52,124 nucleotides of DNA, taken from the NCBI GenBank assembly GCA_017854585.1, contig JAFMHK010000025.1:1-52124 (forward strand), given 5' to 3'. The notes beneath the pieces were generated by a model. The model had not been told where the DNA came from and did not search any database. It saw only the letters and a program-made list of their open reading frames with translations. A program made the position numbers and the translations under genes. The DNA is from Paracoccaceae bacterium. Its GTDB lineage: Bacteria > Pseudomonadota > Alphaproteobacteria > Rhodobacterales > Rhodobacteraceae. This document shows, piece by piece, positions 14,494 through 23,558 of the stretch. Every line of letters begins with the position of its first letter. Position 1 is the first letter of the stretch.

Positions 14494-15252
14494 ATGGCTA
14501 ACGGCGCTCAAATTGACCTGACCGGACACGTGGCCTGCGTGACCGGGGCCAGTTCCGGTCTTGGCCGCCGCGCCGCCGTGGTTCTGGCGCAGGCCGGAGC
14601 CAAGGTGGTCGCGGTCGCGCGGCGCGCCGAGGCATTGGCGTCGCTCGCTGAAGAGGCGCCGGGAAGCATCGCGGCCTTGCCATGGGATCTGACAGACCGT
14701 TCCGGGCTTTCCGAACTTGCACGGGAAGCTGCCAAACCCTTTGGTGCACCCGATATTCTGGTGCACGCGGCAGGCATCAACACACGCGAGATCGCCGATG
14801 AGGTGACGCCCGAGGGGTGGGACATCACGCTTAACCTCAACCTTGCGGTGCCCTTCTTTCTGTCGCAGCATCTTGTGCCCGCGATGAAGGCAAAGGGATG
14901 GGGCCGGATCGTGAATTTTGCCTCGCTTCAAACGCACCGGGCGTTTCCGGGCGGACTGAGCTATGGTGCATCAAAAGGTGGGGTGGGGCAGTTGACCCGC
15001 GCCATGGCAGAGGCGTGGTCACGCGACGGCATCATGGTCAATGCCATCGGGCCGGGGTTCTTCCGGACTGAGCTGACGGCGGCGGTGTTCAACGATCCAG
15101 AGCGCGCGGCGCGCAATGCCGCGCAGACCTGCATCGGGCGCAACGGCGAGCCGGAAGATATCGACGGCCCGCTGGTTTTCTTCTGCTCGGACGCCTGTGG
15201 CTATGTGACCGGGCAAGTTCTTATGGTCGACGGGGGGTTCACCGCAAAATGA
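14494..15252 (+). CDS. hpsO: SDR-family DHPS 2-dehydrogenase
   Basis: A 252-aa short-chain dehydrogenase. The cofactor motif TGASSGLG is near residues 17-24, NFASLQTH carries the catalytic Ser, and YGASK (about 155-159) supplies the catalytic Tyr and Lys. The C-terminus CGYVTGQVLMVDGGF is classical. In the JMP134 DHPS pathway HpsO and HpsP interconvert the C2 epimers of DHPS through the 2-oxo intermediate, so that HpsN receives the R form. Which of O and P is the SDR is assigned here by gene order only. The start is 3 bp after hpsN, and its stop overlaps the next ATG. Confidence 0.72.
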   Translation: MANGAQIDLTGHVACVTGASSGLGRRAAVVLAQAGAKVVAVARRAEALASLAEEAPGSIAALPWDLTDRSGLSELAREAAKPFGAPDILVHAAGINTREIADEVTPEGWDITLNLNLAVPFFLSQHLVPAMKAKGWGRIVNFASLQTHRAFPGGLSYGASKGGVGQLTRAMAEAWSRDGIMVNAIGPGFFRTELTAAVFNDPERAARNAAQTCIGRNGEPEDIDGPLVFFCSDACGYVTGQVLMVDGGFTAK

Positions 15253-16235
15253 AAGCACTTGTGTACACGGCCCCCGAGGCATTGGATTACCGCGACGTGC
15301 CCGACCCTGTGCCGGGCGACGATCACCACCTGATCCACATCGACAGCGTTGGCATCTGCGGCTCGGACATGCACGCCTATCTGGGCCATGATGATCGTCG
15401 GCCGGCGCCGCTGATCCTTGGGCATGAGGCGGCGGGGACCGTCGTCGGCGGCCCGATGGATGGCGCGCGCGTCACCATCAACCCACTGGTCACCTGTCAG
15501 ACCTGCGCGGCCTGCCGTGCGGGCCGTGACAATCTGTGTTCCACGCGGCAGATCATCTCGATGGCGCCGCGCGAAGGCGCCTTTGCGCAAATGGTTGCCA
15601 TGCCCGGTCGAAATCTCGTGCGCGTCCCCGATGACGTAACGCTGGAGACGGCCGCCCTTGCGGAACCCGTCGCGGTCAGTTGGCACGCCGCGCGCCTCGG
15701 ACTTGAAGCCTTGCCCGATGACATGGTCCAATCGGCGCTGGTTATCGGGGGGGGCGCCATCGGTGTGGCCGCCGCGATCAGCCTGATCGCGCAAGGCATG
15801 CCAAACGTGACGCTGATCGAGCCGAACCCGCTGCGGCGCGCCTACCTGAACCTCGATGTGCGGATCACGGTGCTTGCCCCCGATGATATCAAGGGCGAGA
15901 TATTCGACCTGACCGTGGATGGCGTCGGCTATGATGGCACCCGCGCCACAGCCAGTGCCGCGACGCGGCCGGGCGGGGTGATCTTGCATATCGGACTTGG
16001 CGGCGGCACGGCAGGTCTGGATATCCGCCGCATGACGCTGCAGGAGATCACCTTCGTCGGAACCTATACCTATACCGCGCAGGATTTCCGCGATACCTGC
16101 GCGGCCATGTTCGATGGGCGGCTTGGGCCGCTCGATTGGACAGAAACGCGCCCGCTCAGCGACGGCGCGCGCGCCTTCGCTGATATCCGTGAGGGCCGGA
16201 TTGCCGCACCCAAGATCATTCTCAAACCCGCCTAA
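15249..16235 (+). CDS. hpsP: Zinc-dependent MDR-family DHPS 2-dehydrogenase
   Basis: A 328-aa medium-chain alcohol dehydrogenase. Catalytic zinc ligands are in GICGSDMH and LGHEAAG, and the structural zinc site is the four-Cys block CQTCAACRAGRDNLC. The Rossmann motif VIGGGAIGVAAAISL follows, near 170-185. It resembles sorbitol/threonine dehydrogenase-like enzymes and probably acts with the SDR to racemise DHPS at C2. The start ATG overlaps the SDR stop by 4 bp (ATGA). The hpsP label follows the N-O-P gene order and is not proven by sequence alone. Confidence 0.72.
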   Translation: MKALVYTAPEALDYRDVPDPVPGDDHHLIHIDSVGICGSDMHAYLGHDDRRPAPLILGHEAAGTVVGGPMDGARVTINPLVTCQTCAACRAGRDNLCSTRQIISMAPREGAFAQMVAMPGRNLVRVPDDVTLETAALAEPVAVSWHAARLGLEALPDDMVQSALVIGGGAIGVAAAISLIAQGMPNVTLIEPNPLRRAYLNLDVRITVLAPDDIKGEIFDLTVDGVGYDGTRATASAATRPGGVILHIGLGGGTAGLDIRRMTLQEITFVGTYTYTAQDFRDTCAAMFDGRLGPLDWTETRPLSDGARAFADIREGRIAAPKIILKPA

Positions 16236-16248
16236 ACTGGAGTCGTCT

Positions 16249-16560
16249 ATGCCCGAAACCAAACCCATCCCGAACGAGATCCCGCAGCTTCTGGTTCACG
16301 AAGCCGCGGACAATGTTGGCGTAGTCGTTGTCGAAGGCCTCACGGCAGGCACCGACATGCTGTGCTGCATCACTCACGACAATTCGACCTTTCGCTTGAC
16401 GGCAAAGGACGATGTGCCGATCGGCCACAAGATCGCGCTGAGCGATCTCAAGGCTGGCGACACTGCGATTAAATACGGCGAAGACATCGGCAAGATCATC
16501 GCCGATATCGGCCAGGGCGAGCACGTCCACACGCATAACTGCAAAACGAAACGCTGGTAA
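16249..16560 (+). CDS. suyA: (R)-sulfolactate sulfo-lyase subunit A
   Basis: A 103-aa small subunit related to the N-terminal SAF domain of altronate dehydratase (UxaA family). It contains [30 protein letters not shown], and the conserved [14 protein letters not shown] tail. With SuyB it cleaves (R)-sulfolactate to pyruvate and sulfite (EC 4.4.1.24). ATG 16249 is preceded by GGAG and sits 13 bp after hpsP. The large subunit starts 11 bp downstream. Stand-alone UxaA-type small subunits also occur with hexarate dehydratases, but the hps context supports SuyA. Confidence 0.87.
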   Translation: MPETKPIPNEIPQLLVHEAADNVGVVVVEGLTAGTDMLCCITHDNSTFRLTAKDDVPIGHKIALSDLKAGDTAIKYGEDIGKIIADIGQGEHVHTHNCKTKRW

Positions 16561-16571
16561 GGACACCAAAA

Positions 16572-17753
16572 ATGGCATCGAAATATTCCAACATCACTGT
16601 CCATGGCTACCGGCGCGAAAATGGCCGGGTCGGCGTGCGCAACCACGTCATCATCCTGCCAGTGGACGACATCTCCAATGCCGCTTGCGAGGCCGTTGCC
16701 AATAACGTCAAAGGCACCATGGCGATCCCGCATGCCTATGGCCGCCTGCAGTTTGGCGAAGACCTCGACGTGCATTTCCGCACCATCATCGGCACTGGCG
16801 CAAACCCCAATGTCGCCGCCGTCGTGGTGATCGGGATCGAGCCCGGCTGGACCAAACGGATCGCTGACGGCATTCGCCTGACGGGTAAGCCGGTGGCCGA
16901 ATTCTCGATCGAGCAGAAGGGCGATTTCGAGACCATCCGCGCCGCCTCCTGGGCCGCCAAGGAGTTCGTGCATCACGCGACCGAATTGCAGCGTGAAGAA
17001 TGCTCCATCAACGAGCTGTGGGTTTCCACCAAATGCGGCGAAAGCGATACGACCACCGGTCTGGGATCCTGCCCGACGGTCGGCAACATGTATGACAAGC
17101 TTCTACCCGAAGGCATTACCGGCTTTTTCGGCGAAACCTCGGAGATCACCGGGGCCGAGCATATCTGCAAGGAGCGCGCCATCAGCGCCGAGGTCGGCGA
17201 GCGCTGGTACAAGATGTGGAAGGCTTATCAGGATGACGTGATCTTCGCGCATCAGACCGATGACCTGTCCGACAGCCAGCCCACCAAAGGCAACATCGAA
17301 GGTGGTCTGACCACAATTGAGGAAAAGGCCCTTGGGAATCTGGAAAAGATCGGGCGCACCTCGCGCTACATCGACATTCTGGAACCTGCCGAGGCACCGG
17401 GTAAGGGCGCGGGCCTCTACTTCATGGACTCGTCCTCTGCGGCTGCGGAATGTGTGACCCTCATGGCCGCCGGTGGCGCCGTGATCCACACCTTCCCAAC
17501 GGGTCAGGGCAACGTGGTCGGCAACCCGATCGTGCCGGTGATCAAGATCACTGCGAACCCACGCACCGTGCGGACGATGAGCGAGCACGTGGATGTGGAT
17601 GTCTCGGGCATCTTGCGCCGCGATCAGACCATCGATGAGGCTGGCGACGCCCTGATCGAGATGATCCGCCGGACCGCAAATGGCCGCAACACCGCCGCCG
17701 AGGCGCTTGGACACCGGGAATTCTCGATGACTAAGCTTTATCGCAGCGCATAA
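16572..17753 (+). CDS. suyB: (R)-sulfolactate sulfo-lyase subunit B
   Basis: A 393-aa large subunit of the GD_AH_C/altronate dehydratase C-terminal family, probably iron-dependent. It shows [23 protein letters not shown] near the start, [20 protein letters not shown] around 155-174, and a [20 protein letters not shown] block near 281-300. It works with SuyA to release sulfite from sulfolactate. The ATG follows ACACCAAAA rather than a clear Shine-Dalgarno, but translation can couple to suyA. A hairpin follows the stop codon before the dehydrogenase gene. Confidence 0.9.
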   Translation: MASKYSNITVHGYRRENGRVGVRNHVIILPVDDISNAACEAVANNVKGTMAIPHAYGRLQFGEDLDVHFRTIIGTGANPNVAAVVVIGIEPGWTKRIADGIRLTGKPVAEFSIEQKGDFETIRAASWAAKEFVHHATELQREECSINELWVSTKCGESDTTTGLGSCPTVGNMYDKLLPEGITGFFGETSEITGAEHICKERAISAEVGERWYKMWKAYQDDVIFAHQTDDLSDSQPTKGNIEGGLTTIEEKALGNLEKIGRTSRYIDILEPAEAPGKGAGLYFMDSSSAAAECVTLMAAGGAVIHTFPTGQGNVVGNPIVPVIKITANPRTVRTMSEHVDVDVSGILRRDQTIDEAGDALIEMIRRTANGRNTAAEALGHREFSMTKLYRSA

Positions 17754-17762
17754 TGTCTTGTT

Positions 17763-17788
17763 GGGCGGGTCCTTGGCGGGGTCCGCCC
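17763..17788 (+). other. Intercistronic hairpin suyB-comC
   Basis: GGGCGGGTCC pairs with GGGTCCGCCC around the loop TTGGCG, giving a 10-bp stem including two G-U pairs. It lies in the 79-bp gap after suyB, the widest gap within the downstream half of the operon. No T-run follows, so it may be a processing or attenuation element rather than a terminator. Confidence 0.5.
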
Positions 17789-17832
17789 ATCGCAATACAA
17801 TGCCGCAACATTCCGCGCGCGAGGGTCTGCCG

Positions 17833-18879
17833 GTGACCGAAACGACCGTTATCTCAATTTCCCATGCAAAAGACCTGATCCATGCTGCCCTTACGGCGGC
17901 GGGTGTTCCCGCGGACGTCGCCGCTTCCGTGTCTGAGGCGCTGGTTGCGGCCGAGGCCGAAGGTCAGGTGGGTCACGGCTTCTCTCGTCTGGGCGACTAC
18001 GTTTCCCAAGTGCGGTCCGGCAAGGTCAATGTCGATGCCAAGATCACCTTGCGCGCGCGCGGACCTGCTTCGCTTTTGATCGACGCTGACCAGGGGTTCG
18101 CCTTTCCCGCGCTTGATGTCGCCTTGGCGGCCGGAATTCCGCTGGCCAAAGAGACCGGTATCGCGGTCATGGCGGTGGCCAATTCGCATCATTGCGGTGC
18201 GCTGTCGGTGCAGGTGGAAAAGATGGCTGCGGCGGGGCTGATCGGTATCATGGTTGCCAATGCCCCCAAAGCGATTGCGCCTTGGGGTGGGACAAAACCG
18301 CTTTTTGGCACGAACCCCATCGCCTTTGCGACGCCGCAAGCCAATGGCGCGCCCTTGGTGATCGACCTGTCGCTGTCACGGGTCGCACGTGGCAAGGTCA
18401 TGAATGCGCACAAGGCGAACGAGCCGATCCCTCTTGGGTGGGCGCTTGATGTCTTTGGCAAGCCAACAACAGATCCCGAGGCCGCGCTTGCGGGAACGAT
18501 GCTGCCGATCGGGGAGGCGAAGGGCACCGCGCTGGCGCTGATGGTCGAAATCCTTGCCGCCGCCTTTACCGGGAGCGCCTTCAGCCATCAGGCTGGATCG
18601 TTCTTCAGTGCCGATGGCCCCGCCCCACGGGTTGGACAGACCCTGATTGCACTGCGTCCCGATGCCGAAAGCGATTTCCTTGCCCGGGTAAGTGAACTGC
18701 TCGCGACGATCGAAGCGATGGACGGCGTCCGCCTGCCCGGAGCGCGCCGCCGGCAGGTTATCCAAAAAGCCGAAGTCGAGGGGCTGTCGGTCCGCACACC
18801 GCTGATCACGCTTGCCAGAAGTTTGGCAAATGCCGAACCCGAAGCCAGCGCTCAATCCAACAGGACAGATATCACGTGA
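17833..18879 (+). CDS. comC: (R)-sulfolactate dehydrogenase-like (Ldh2/ComC family)
   Basis: A 348-aa NAD(P)-dependent enzyme of the malate/L-lactate/ureidoglycolate dehydrogenase 2 family. It contains GHGFSRLGDYVSQVRSG near the start, the conserved NSHHCGALS, and WGGTKPLFGTNPIAFA. ComC oxidises or forms (R)-sulfolactate to and from sulfopyruvate (EC 1.1.1.338), so here it could salvage sulfopyruvate or help interconvert sulfolactate epimers. The partner SlcC (S-sulfolactate dehydrogenase) is not in the window. GTG 17833 has GAGGG 7 bp upstream; longer starts (TTG 17758, ATG 17800) lack family-like sequence. It overlaps the exporter gene by 4 bp. Confidence 0.78.
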   Translation: MTETTVISISHAKDLIHAALTAAGVPADVAASVSEALVAAEAEGQVGHGFSRLGDYVSQVRSGKVNVDAKITLRARGPASLLIDADQGFAFPALDVALAAGIPLAKETGIAVMAVANSHHCGALSVQVEKMAAAGLIGIMVANAPKAIAPWGGTKPLFGTNPIAFATPQANGAPLVIDLSLSRVARGKVMNAHKANEPIPLGWALDVFGKPTTDPEAALAGTMLPIGEAKGTALALMVEILAAAFTGSAFSHQAGSFFSADGPAPRVGQTLIALRPDAESDFLARVSELLATIEAMDGVRLPGARRRQVIQKAEVEGLSVRTPLITLARSLANAEPEASAQSNRTDIT

Positions 18880-19904
18880 TTGCCTCTCTGACGCTGCGCA
18901 AATGGAAATCTGATGCCGGTTCGCTGATGCCGGGCATTCTTGTCGCGGTTATTATCGCAATGGCTAGCCGCTTCGTTTCCGAGCACTACGGCGCGCCATC
19001 GATGTTGCTGGCGCTGCTGTTCGGGATCAGTCTGAATTTCCTCGCATCCGACCCGCTATGCGGGCCGGGCATTGCCCTGAGCGCCCGCACCTTGTTGCGC
19101 TTGGGCGTGGCCCTTTTGGGGCTGCGCATCAGTTTCGACATGGTAGGCCAACTTGGCTGGCCAATCGTCACGTTGGTGGTTGTGATGGTGCCCCTAACCA
19201 TCGGTTTTGGTCTTCTGGCATCACGGTTCTTCGGGTTTCAGTATCGGTTCGCCTTTCTATCTGCCGGTGCGGTTGCGATCTGCGGCGCCTCGGCCGCGCT
19301 CGCCATTGCCGCGATCTTGCCCAAGGATGAAAAATCCGATGATCGACTGGTCTTTACAGTCGTCGGCGTGACCATCCTGTCGACCGTTGCAATGATCGTC
19401 TATCCGATCCTCAGCGCCGGATTGGGTTTTGACGATGTGACGGCGGGGATCTATCTGGGTGCCACCATTCATGATGTTGCACAAGTGGTGGGTGCCGGGT
19501 TTTCGATCTCGGACGAAGCTGGCGAGACCGCAACGCTTGTGAAGCTTCTGCGCGTTGCGATGCTGGCTCCGGTGGTGGTGCTGGCGTCCCTCGTCTTGCG
19601 AAGCGTCTCCAGTGTGGAGACGTCTGGCCCGCGCCCTCCGTTGATACCGGGGTTCGTGTTGGCCTTCATCGTGTTGGCGACACTCAATTCCCTGACGACC
19701 TTGCCCGCCCCGGTTCTGGCGCTCGCTATCGACGGGTCGGGGTGGCTCCTGTTGACGGCGATTGCGGCGGTGGGACTGAAGACGCGCCCGGCGGAGATTT
19801 TGAAAGTTGGCAGACCTGCAGCCGCCCTGCTTGTCGCCGAAACCCTGTTCTTGGCTGTGGTGGTCGGGCTTGCCCTGACGCAACTGCCCATCATCCCAAC
19901 TTGA
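18876..19904 (+). CDS. YeiH/UPF0324-family putative sulfite exporter
   Basis: A 342-aa polytopic membrane protein of the YeiH family (PF03601) with about ten hydrophobic segments. Recognisable stretches are LARTLLRLGVALLGLRISF-like near 70-88, AICGASAALAIAAI, and GIYLGATIHDVAQVVGAGFSIS. Family members linked to sulfonate pathways (TauZ/CuyZ/SuyZ type) are thought to export sulfite or sulfate released by desulfonation. It directly follows the suyAB-comC genes with a GTGA start/stop overlap, which supports that role. The transported ion is inferred. Confidence 0.8.
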   Translation: MIASLTLRKWKSDAGSLMPGILVAVIIAMASRFVSEHYGAPSMLLALLFGISLNFLASDPLCGPGIALSARTLLRLGVALLGLRISFDMVGQLGWPIVTLVVVMVPLTIGFGLLASRFFGFQYRFAFLSAGAVAICGASAALAIAAILPKDEKSDDRLVFTVVGVTILSTVAMIVYPILSAGLGFDDVTAGIYLGATIHDVAQVVGAGFSISDEAGETATLVKLLRVAMLAPVVVLASLVLRSVSSVETSGPRPPLIPGFVLAFIVLATLNSLTTLPAPVLALAIDGSGWLLLTAIAAVGLKTRPAEILKVGRPAAALLVAETLFLAVVVGLALTQLPIIPT

Positions 19905-19926
19905 TCCCCAAGACGGAGACCCGATC

Positions 19927-20379
19927 ATGCCGAACTCCATCATTATTCCCATTGCCATCGACCATGAACCGATCGTGGCCGATAAAATCGCGGCCGCCCG
20001 TCGGAATTTGGCACCCGGCGGACGGATCACTCTGCTAACTGTTCTTGAGCAGATATCAGGATTTGCCGCCGAATTCGTAACCGTGAAACCCGAAAACCAT
20101 CTGACCGCCCGCGTGATGGAACGCCTCAAGGCGGTGGCGGGCGATGCGCCTGATATCGACTGCATGGTCGTGACCGGAAAACCCGGACTGCGCATTACCG
20201 AGGTGGCCCGCGAGATCGGGGCCGACCTGATTATTGTGGGGGCCCACCGTCCGAACGCGGTCGACTACTTTCTTGGATCGACCGCCGCCCGCGTTGCGCG
20301 GCGCGCGTCTTGTTCAGTCTACATTTTTCGCGTGGACGACACTGTCACGACCGCGACTTCTGATTCATCGCAGGGGTAG
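19927..20379 (+). CDS. UspA-family universal stress protein
   Basis: A 150-aa single-domain Usp. It begins with a beta strand IIIPIAIDHE and ends with GADLIIVGAHRPNAVDYFLGST and the typical CSVYIFR strand. The ATP-binding signature G-x2-G-x9-G(S/T) is incomplete because the second Gly is replaced, so nucleotide binding is uncertain. GGAG precedes the ATG, 22 bp after the exporter gene. Usp genes often accompany TRAP transporters (for example TeaD with TeaABC, where it modulates transport), so a role in regulating DHPS uptake is possible. Confidence 0.85.
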   Translation: MPNSIIIPIAIDHEPIVADKIAAARRNLAPGGRITLLTVLEQISGFAAEFVTVKPENHLTARVMERLKAVAGDAPDIDCMVVTGKPGLRITEVAREIGADLIIVGAHRPNAVDYFLGSTAARVARRASCSVYIFRVDDTVTTATSDSSQG

Positions 20380-20384
20380 CCAGA

Positions 20385-21323
20385 GTGACAAAGGCACGGC
20401 GCGCAACAGGCATATCTCGGCCCTCGGCGTCCCGAAAAGGCTCTGGGAAAGACATCTCGGCACCGGGGCAGGGCGATGGCAGCAGCCTGAACGCGAAACC
20501 ATACGACCCGCGCCGGTTGTCCTATGCCACGACGTTCACGAACCCGGTCCAGCAGGCGATTATCCAAGCAATCGAGCTTGTCACCGCGAAGCCGCAGCTG
20601 CTGCGCCGTATCCGCAGGTTCGAAAGCATGGGGGTTCCGGATGGGCAACCCTTCTGGGGGCAGGCGCTTGGCGTAATGGGGATCGAAACGCAGACGCCCG
20701 AGCCGGAAATCGAGCGAATTCCCCGCACTGGCCCTTTGGTAATCACCGCGAACCACCCGCACGGGCTTGTGGATGGGATGGTGTTGGCCGAAATGGTTGG
20801 CCGGGTTCGGACGGATTACAAGATCCTAACGCGATCGCTGCTGACGGGTCTGGTCGAGATCGACAGGTTCATGCTGCCGGTGCCGTTTACCCATGATCCC
20901 GATGCCCTAAGCAAGAACGTCGAAATGCGCCGTTTGGCGATGTGTCATCTGGCCGATGGCGGGGCGGTCATCTTGTTTCCGGCAGGTGTCGTGGCGTCCG
21001 CCGACACATGGTTCGGGCCTGCGATCGAAAGGGATTGGAATGCATTCACCGCCAAGCTGATACAACGCTCCCGCGCACAGGTCTTGCCGATCCGCTTTCC
21101 CGGACAGAACAGTCGCGCATATCAAATCGCAAGCCGGATTTCACCGACGCTGCGGCAAGCTTTGCTGCTTTATGAAGTGCGCCATGTTCTGGACAAGGCG
21201 CAGCGACCGATTGTGGGTGATCTGATTGCTCCGCAGGACCTTGAAGGTTGGGTCGGCAACCCTATGGGCTTCATGCGGTGGCTGCGGGCCAAGACGCTGT
21301 CCCTGAGCGTCGAGCAGGAGTGA
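20385..21323 (+). CDS. PlsC-like lysophospholipid acyltransferase family protein
   Basis: A 312-aa acyltransferase-family protein. The HX4D catalytic motif is in NHPHGLVDG (about 125-133), followed by the substrate-binding block AVILFPAGVVA where most homologues have FPEG. The first 45 residues are basic and Ser-rich, without a clear signal. It probably acylates a lyso-lipid such as lyso-ornithine lipid or lysophosphatidate at the inner membrane; the substrate is not determined. The GTG start lies 5 bp after the usp stop, so it may be transcribed with the sulfonate operon, although no functional link is evident. Confidence 0.75.
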   Translation: MTKARRATGISRPSASRKGSGKDISAPGQGDGSSLNAKPYDPRRLSYATTFTNPVQQAIIQAIELVTAKPQLLRRIRRFESMGVPDGQPFWGQALGVMGIETQTPEPEIERIPRTGPLVITANHPHGLVDGMVLAEMVGRVRTDYKILTRSLLTGLVEIDRFMLPVPFTHDPDALSKNVEMRRLAMCHLADGGAVILFPAGVVASADTWFGPAIERDWNAFTAKLIQRSRAQVLPIRFPGQNSRAYQIASRISPTLRQALLLYEVRHVLDKAQRPIVGDLIAPQDLEGWVGNPMGFMRWLRAKTLSLSVEQE

Positions 21324-21457
21324 GCGCCGTCCTAACCTGAAGGCTTTCGCCGTCCTGCCGTTCGTGCATCTTGCAGCATCTTCGATTGGCGGATGACGGC
21401 GGTGCGGACACGGTCTTCACGTATGTTTTGACCGCCCATCACGCGGCCCATTCAAAT

Positions 21458-22072
21458 TTATGATGGATCAAGGCCGAGGTTCTTGCGGAAGTCGTTGGTC
21501 GTGTTTCCCGATGGATATGGCTCGGAAGGAACGTCGACGCCAAGAAAATCGCACAGGCGTGGCCAACCTTCTCCAAGTTCCATTACAAACAGGCGCTCTG
21601 ATGGCACGACCGACTGCGTTCGCGCGACGTTTTCTTCGTAGCGCGCGATACAGGCGTCACGATCAGCGTGCCGGCCGCCAAACTCTCCCTCTGCCAGGAT
21701 ACGCCATGCCATGCCCAGATCACCCGACGCCTCTATTTGATGCAGGATCTGAAGGATTGTGCGCTCGTAGCTGCGCCACCAACTTTCAGGATCGCGATGG
21801 GTCAGGATAACCTTGGCCTCGGGATAGAACGCCATCAGCTCTTCCCAGTAGAAGGCCGACGGCCAGTCGACGGCAGACCCAAAGCCATCATAAATCTTAT
21901 CCCACCCAATGTCTTCGCCAAGGGTCTTTCTGTTCCACAGGTCGCGCTGTTCATCACTCTGCATCACTTCATGCATGTGGTGGCATGGCCCAAGTTCCAA
22001 CATGTTCAGTGCCGTTCGAAGCGAGTCTGTTCCCGTCCGACCGAAGCCAGCGCCAATTACCTGCAGTGCCAT
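21458..22072 (-). CDS. Sulfotransferase-fold protein
   Basis: A 204-aa protein of the Sulfotransfer_4 (PF17784) type. The P-loop-like 5'-phosphosulfate motif GAGFGRTGTDSLRTAL is at about 6-21, and the 3'-phosphate motif LTHRDPESWWRSY is near 89-101. It ends with LCDFLGVDVPSEPYP. The acceptor is unknown. ATG 22072 is chosen because AAGGGA lies upstream on the minus strand and the P-loop then sits close to the N-terminus; the longer frame adds a sequence with no family resemblance. It converges with the preceding acyltransferase gene (134-bp gap). Its closeness to sulfonate genes is probably coincidental, since the chemistry differs. Confidence 0.8.
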   Translation of the reverse strand: MALQVIGAGFGRTGTDSLRTALNMLELGPCHHMHEVMQSDEQRDLWNRKTLGEDIGWDKIYDGFGSAVDWPSAFYWEELMAFYPEAKVILTHRDPESWWRSYERTILQILHQIEASGDLGMAWRILAEGEFGGRHADRDACIARYEENVARTQSVVPSERLFVMELGEGWPRLCDFLGVDVPSEPYPSGNTTNDFRKNLGLDPS

Positions 22073-22616
22073 TCGCAAATCCCTTCTGGTTAGAGGCAAC
22101 TGACGCATGGTCATCGCGTCTTGTGAGGTCACCGACGCCCACTTGGGCAGCCCAAGAACGACGACCCTGCCCCCCGAGTTCAATGGCAGAAATGTCCTCG
22201 CGGTTCCCTGCAAAATCAAGGATTAATCGCTGTGGCCGCCATTGCCCACGTTGCCGGGGTTGAAGGCAATCTATGCAGCAAGGATTGAGAAGCAGCGGCA
22301 AAGGTTTTCAGGCAAGCCACACACGCTTTTGTTTTTCCAGCACTGCCCGAACAACTCGCACCTGCGGAGAAGGTCGGCTTGATGCCCTTCGTTCCGAGGG
22401 CACAGCGTGCGCTATGCGGAAGATGACCGGACACGTGCAATTGCACCTGCATCTTTCACATCCAGATTGTCGCTGGCACTGAACGACCTCAGGCGGCGGG
22501 ATATCAAATCAGGCACCGTCAATGGTACCTGCATGCTGCACGTTCAGCAGACTTGTGGAACGCGGGTTCGAAGCGTTTTCAATTGGCATTGTGTCCAAAC
22601 ACGATCATACAGCGCC
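22073..22616. other. Intergenic region without recognisable gene
   Basis: About 540 bp between a leftward sulfotransferase-type gene and a rightward acyltransferase gene. Short open frames exist on both strands, but none resembles a known protein and all are interrupted or lack ribosome binding sites. It should hold the two divergent promoters. No strong repeat or hairpin was seen. Confidence 0.5.
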
Positions 22617-23558
22617 ATGATCCCCAGATTTCTGAAATCCATATCACATCACGTCAGATACCTGCCTTTGTTGTCGGCGCTAACTGTGTCGCGATGGCGT
22701 GATTTTGAGTTGCGGTCCCGTGATTTGGGGACAACGTTTGCATTGGTCATGCGTTGGTTTCCGCCTGCCAGAAACCGTTTTGACCGCGAAGCAAAGCGCG
22801 TTTTTCCAAATATGAAACGCAGCGCTCGTGCGAAGCTTGGTCAAGGCATGGGCCGGAACATGGGACGGACACTTTTCGAGATATACCATGACGCCGAATT
22901 CCAAACTCAACACCATAAGTTCAAGGCCTCAGGTCCCGGTCTTGCGGCGTTGCAGGCGGCAAACGCAGCCGGCAAAGGGGCGATAATTGTTTCTGGTCAT
23001 TTCGGGCAATGGGAAGCAGTTCGCGCCGTGATCAAAATGCATGGGATGGAAAGCGGTGCCGTGTATCGCCCCCATAGGAACAGCCACTATGAGCGCCGAA
23101 TTCTTGCTGGAATTGTCGCCGGGGGGAGGCCAATTTTGGCAACCGGCCGTTTGGGCACCAAAGCCCTAGTGCGCCATGTCCGGAATGGCGGCATCATTTC
23201 CATCTTGTTGGATGAGAAATACGCGGAAGGTGTGCGGATCCCATTTCTTGGGCATGAAGCCCTCACGTCACTCTCTGCGGCCCAGCTTGCCCTCAAGTAC
23301 GATCTGCCGATGATCCCTGCGTATGGTATTCGCATTGATGACAAGCTTGAATTTCGCGTGGAATTCGAAGCGCCCATCCCCCACACGGACAGCATCACGA
23401 TGACCCGTGCCTTCAATGACAGCTTGTCTGCGAGGATATTGGAGCACCCAGAACAGTGGTATTGGATGTTGAGGCGTTGGGACGATCCGCGAAGGTCCGG
23501 CGAGGGCAGTATCAAAGGTAGCCCGTCAAGCACGGCGCGATTTGTCCGTCCTTCTTAG
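22617..23558 (+). CDS. LpxL/HtrB-like lysophospholipid acyltransferase
   Basis: A 313-aa protein of the bacterial lipid A biosynthesis acyltransferase family. The HX4E motif is in VSGHFGQWEAVR (about 124-134), followed by NGGIISILLDEKYAEGVRIPFLG, typical of the LpxL/LpxM branch, and a C-terminal HPEQWYWMLRRWD that is strongly diagnostic. It would add a secondary acyl chain to lipid A or a related lipid on the inner face of the inner membrane. ATG 22617 places MIPRFLKSISHHVRYL at the start, as in the family; the longer frame from 22407 is not family-like. Codon use in this stretch is less GC-rich than its neighbours, hinting at separate ancestry. Confidence 0.85.
   Translation: MIPRFLKSISHHVRYLPLLSALTVSRWRDFELRSRDLGTTFALVMRWFPPARNRFDREAKRVFPNMKRSARAKLGQGMGRNMGRTLFEIYHDAEFQTQHHKFKASGPGLAALQAANAAGKGAIIVSGHFGQWEAVRAVIKMHGMESGAVYRPHRNSHYERRILAGIVAGGRPILATGRLGTKALVRHVRNGGIISILLDEKYAEGVRIPFLGHEALTSLSAAQLALKYDLPMIPAYGIRIDDKLEFRVEFEAPIPHTDSITMTRAFNDSLSARILEHPEQWYWMLRRWDDPRRSGEGSIKGSPSSTARFVRPS

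Noticed and set aside
12394..14937. 847-aa open frame on the minus strand
   Set aside because: It lies opposite hpsM, hpsN and the SDR gene, which have clear family motifs. The antisense translation is His/Arg/Gly-rich and matches no family.
21458..22072. Sulfotransferase-fold gene considered as part of the sulfonate pathway
   Set aside because: It is on the opposite strand outside the operon, and PAPS-dependent sulfation makes sulfate esters rather than C-S bonds.
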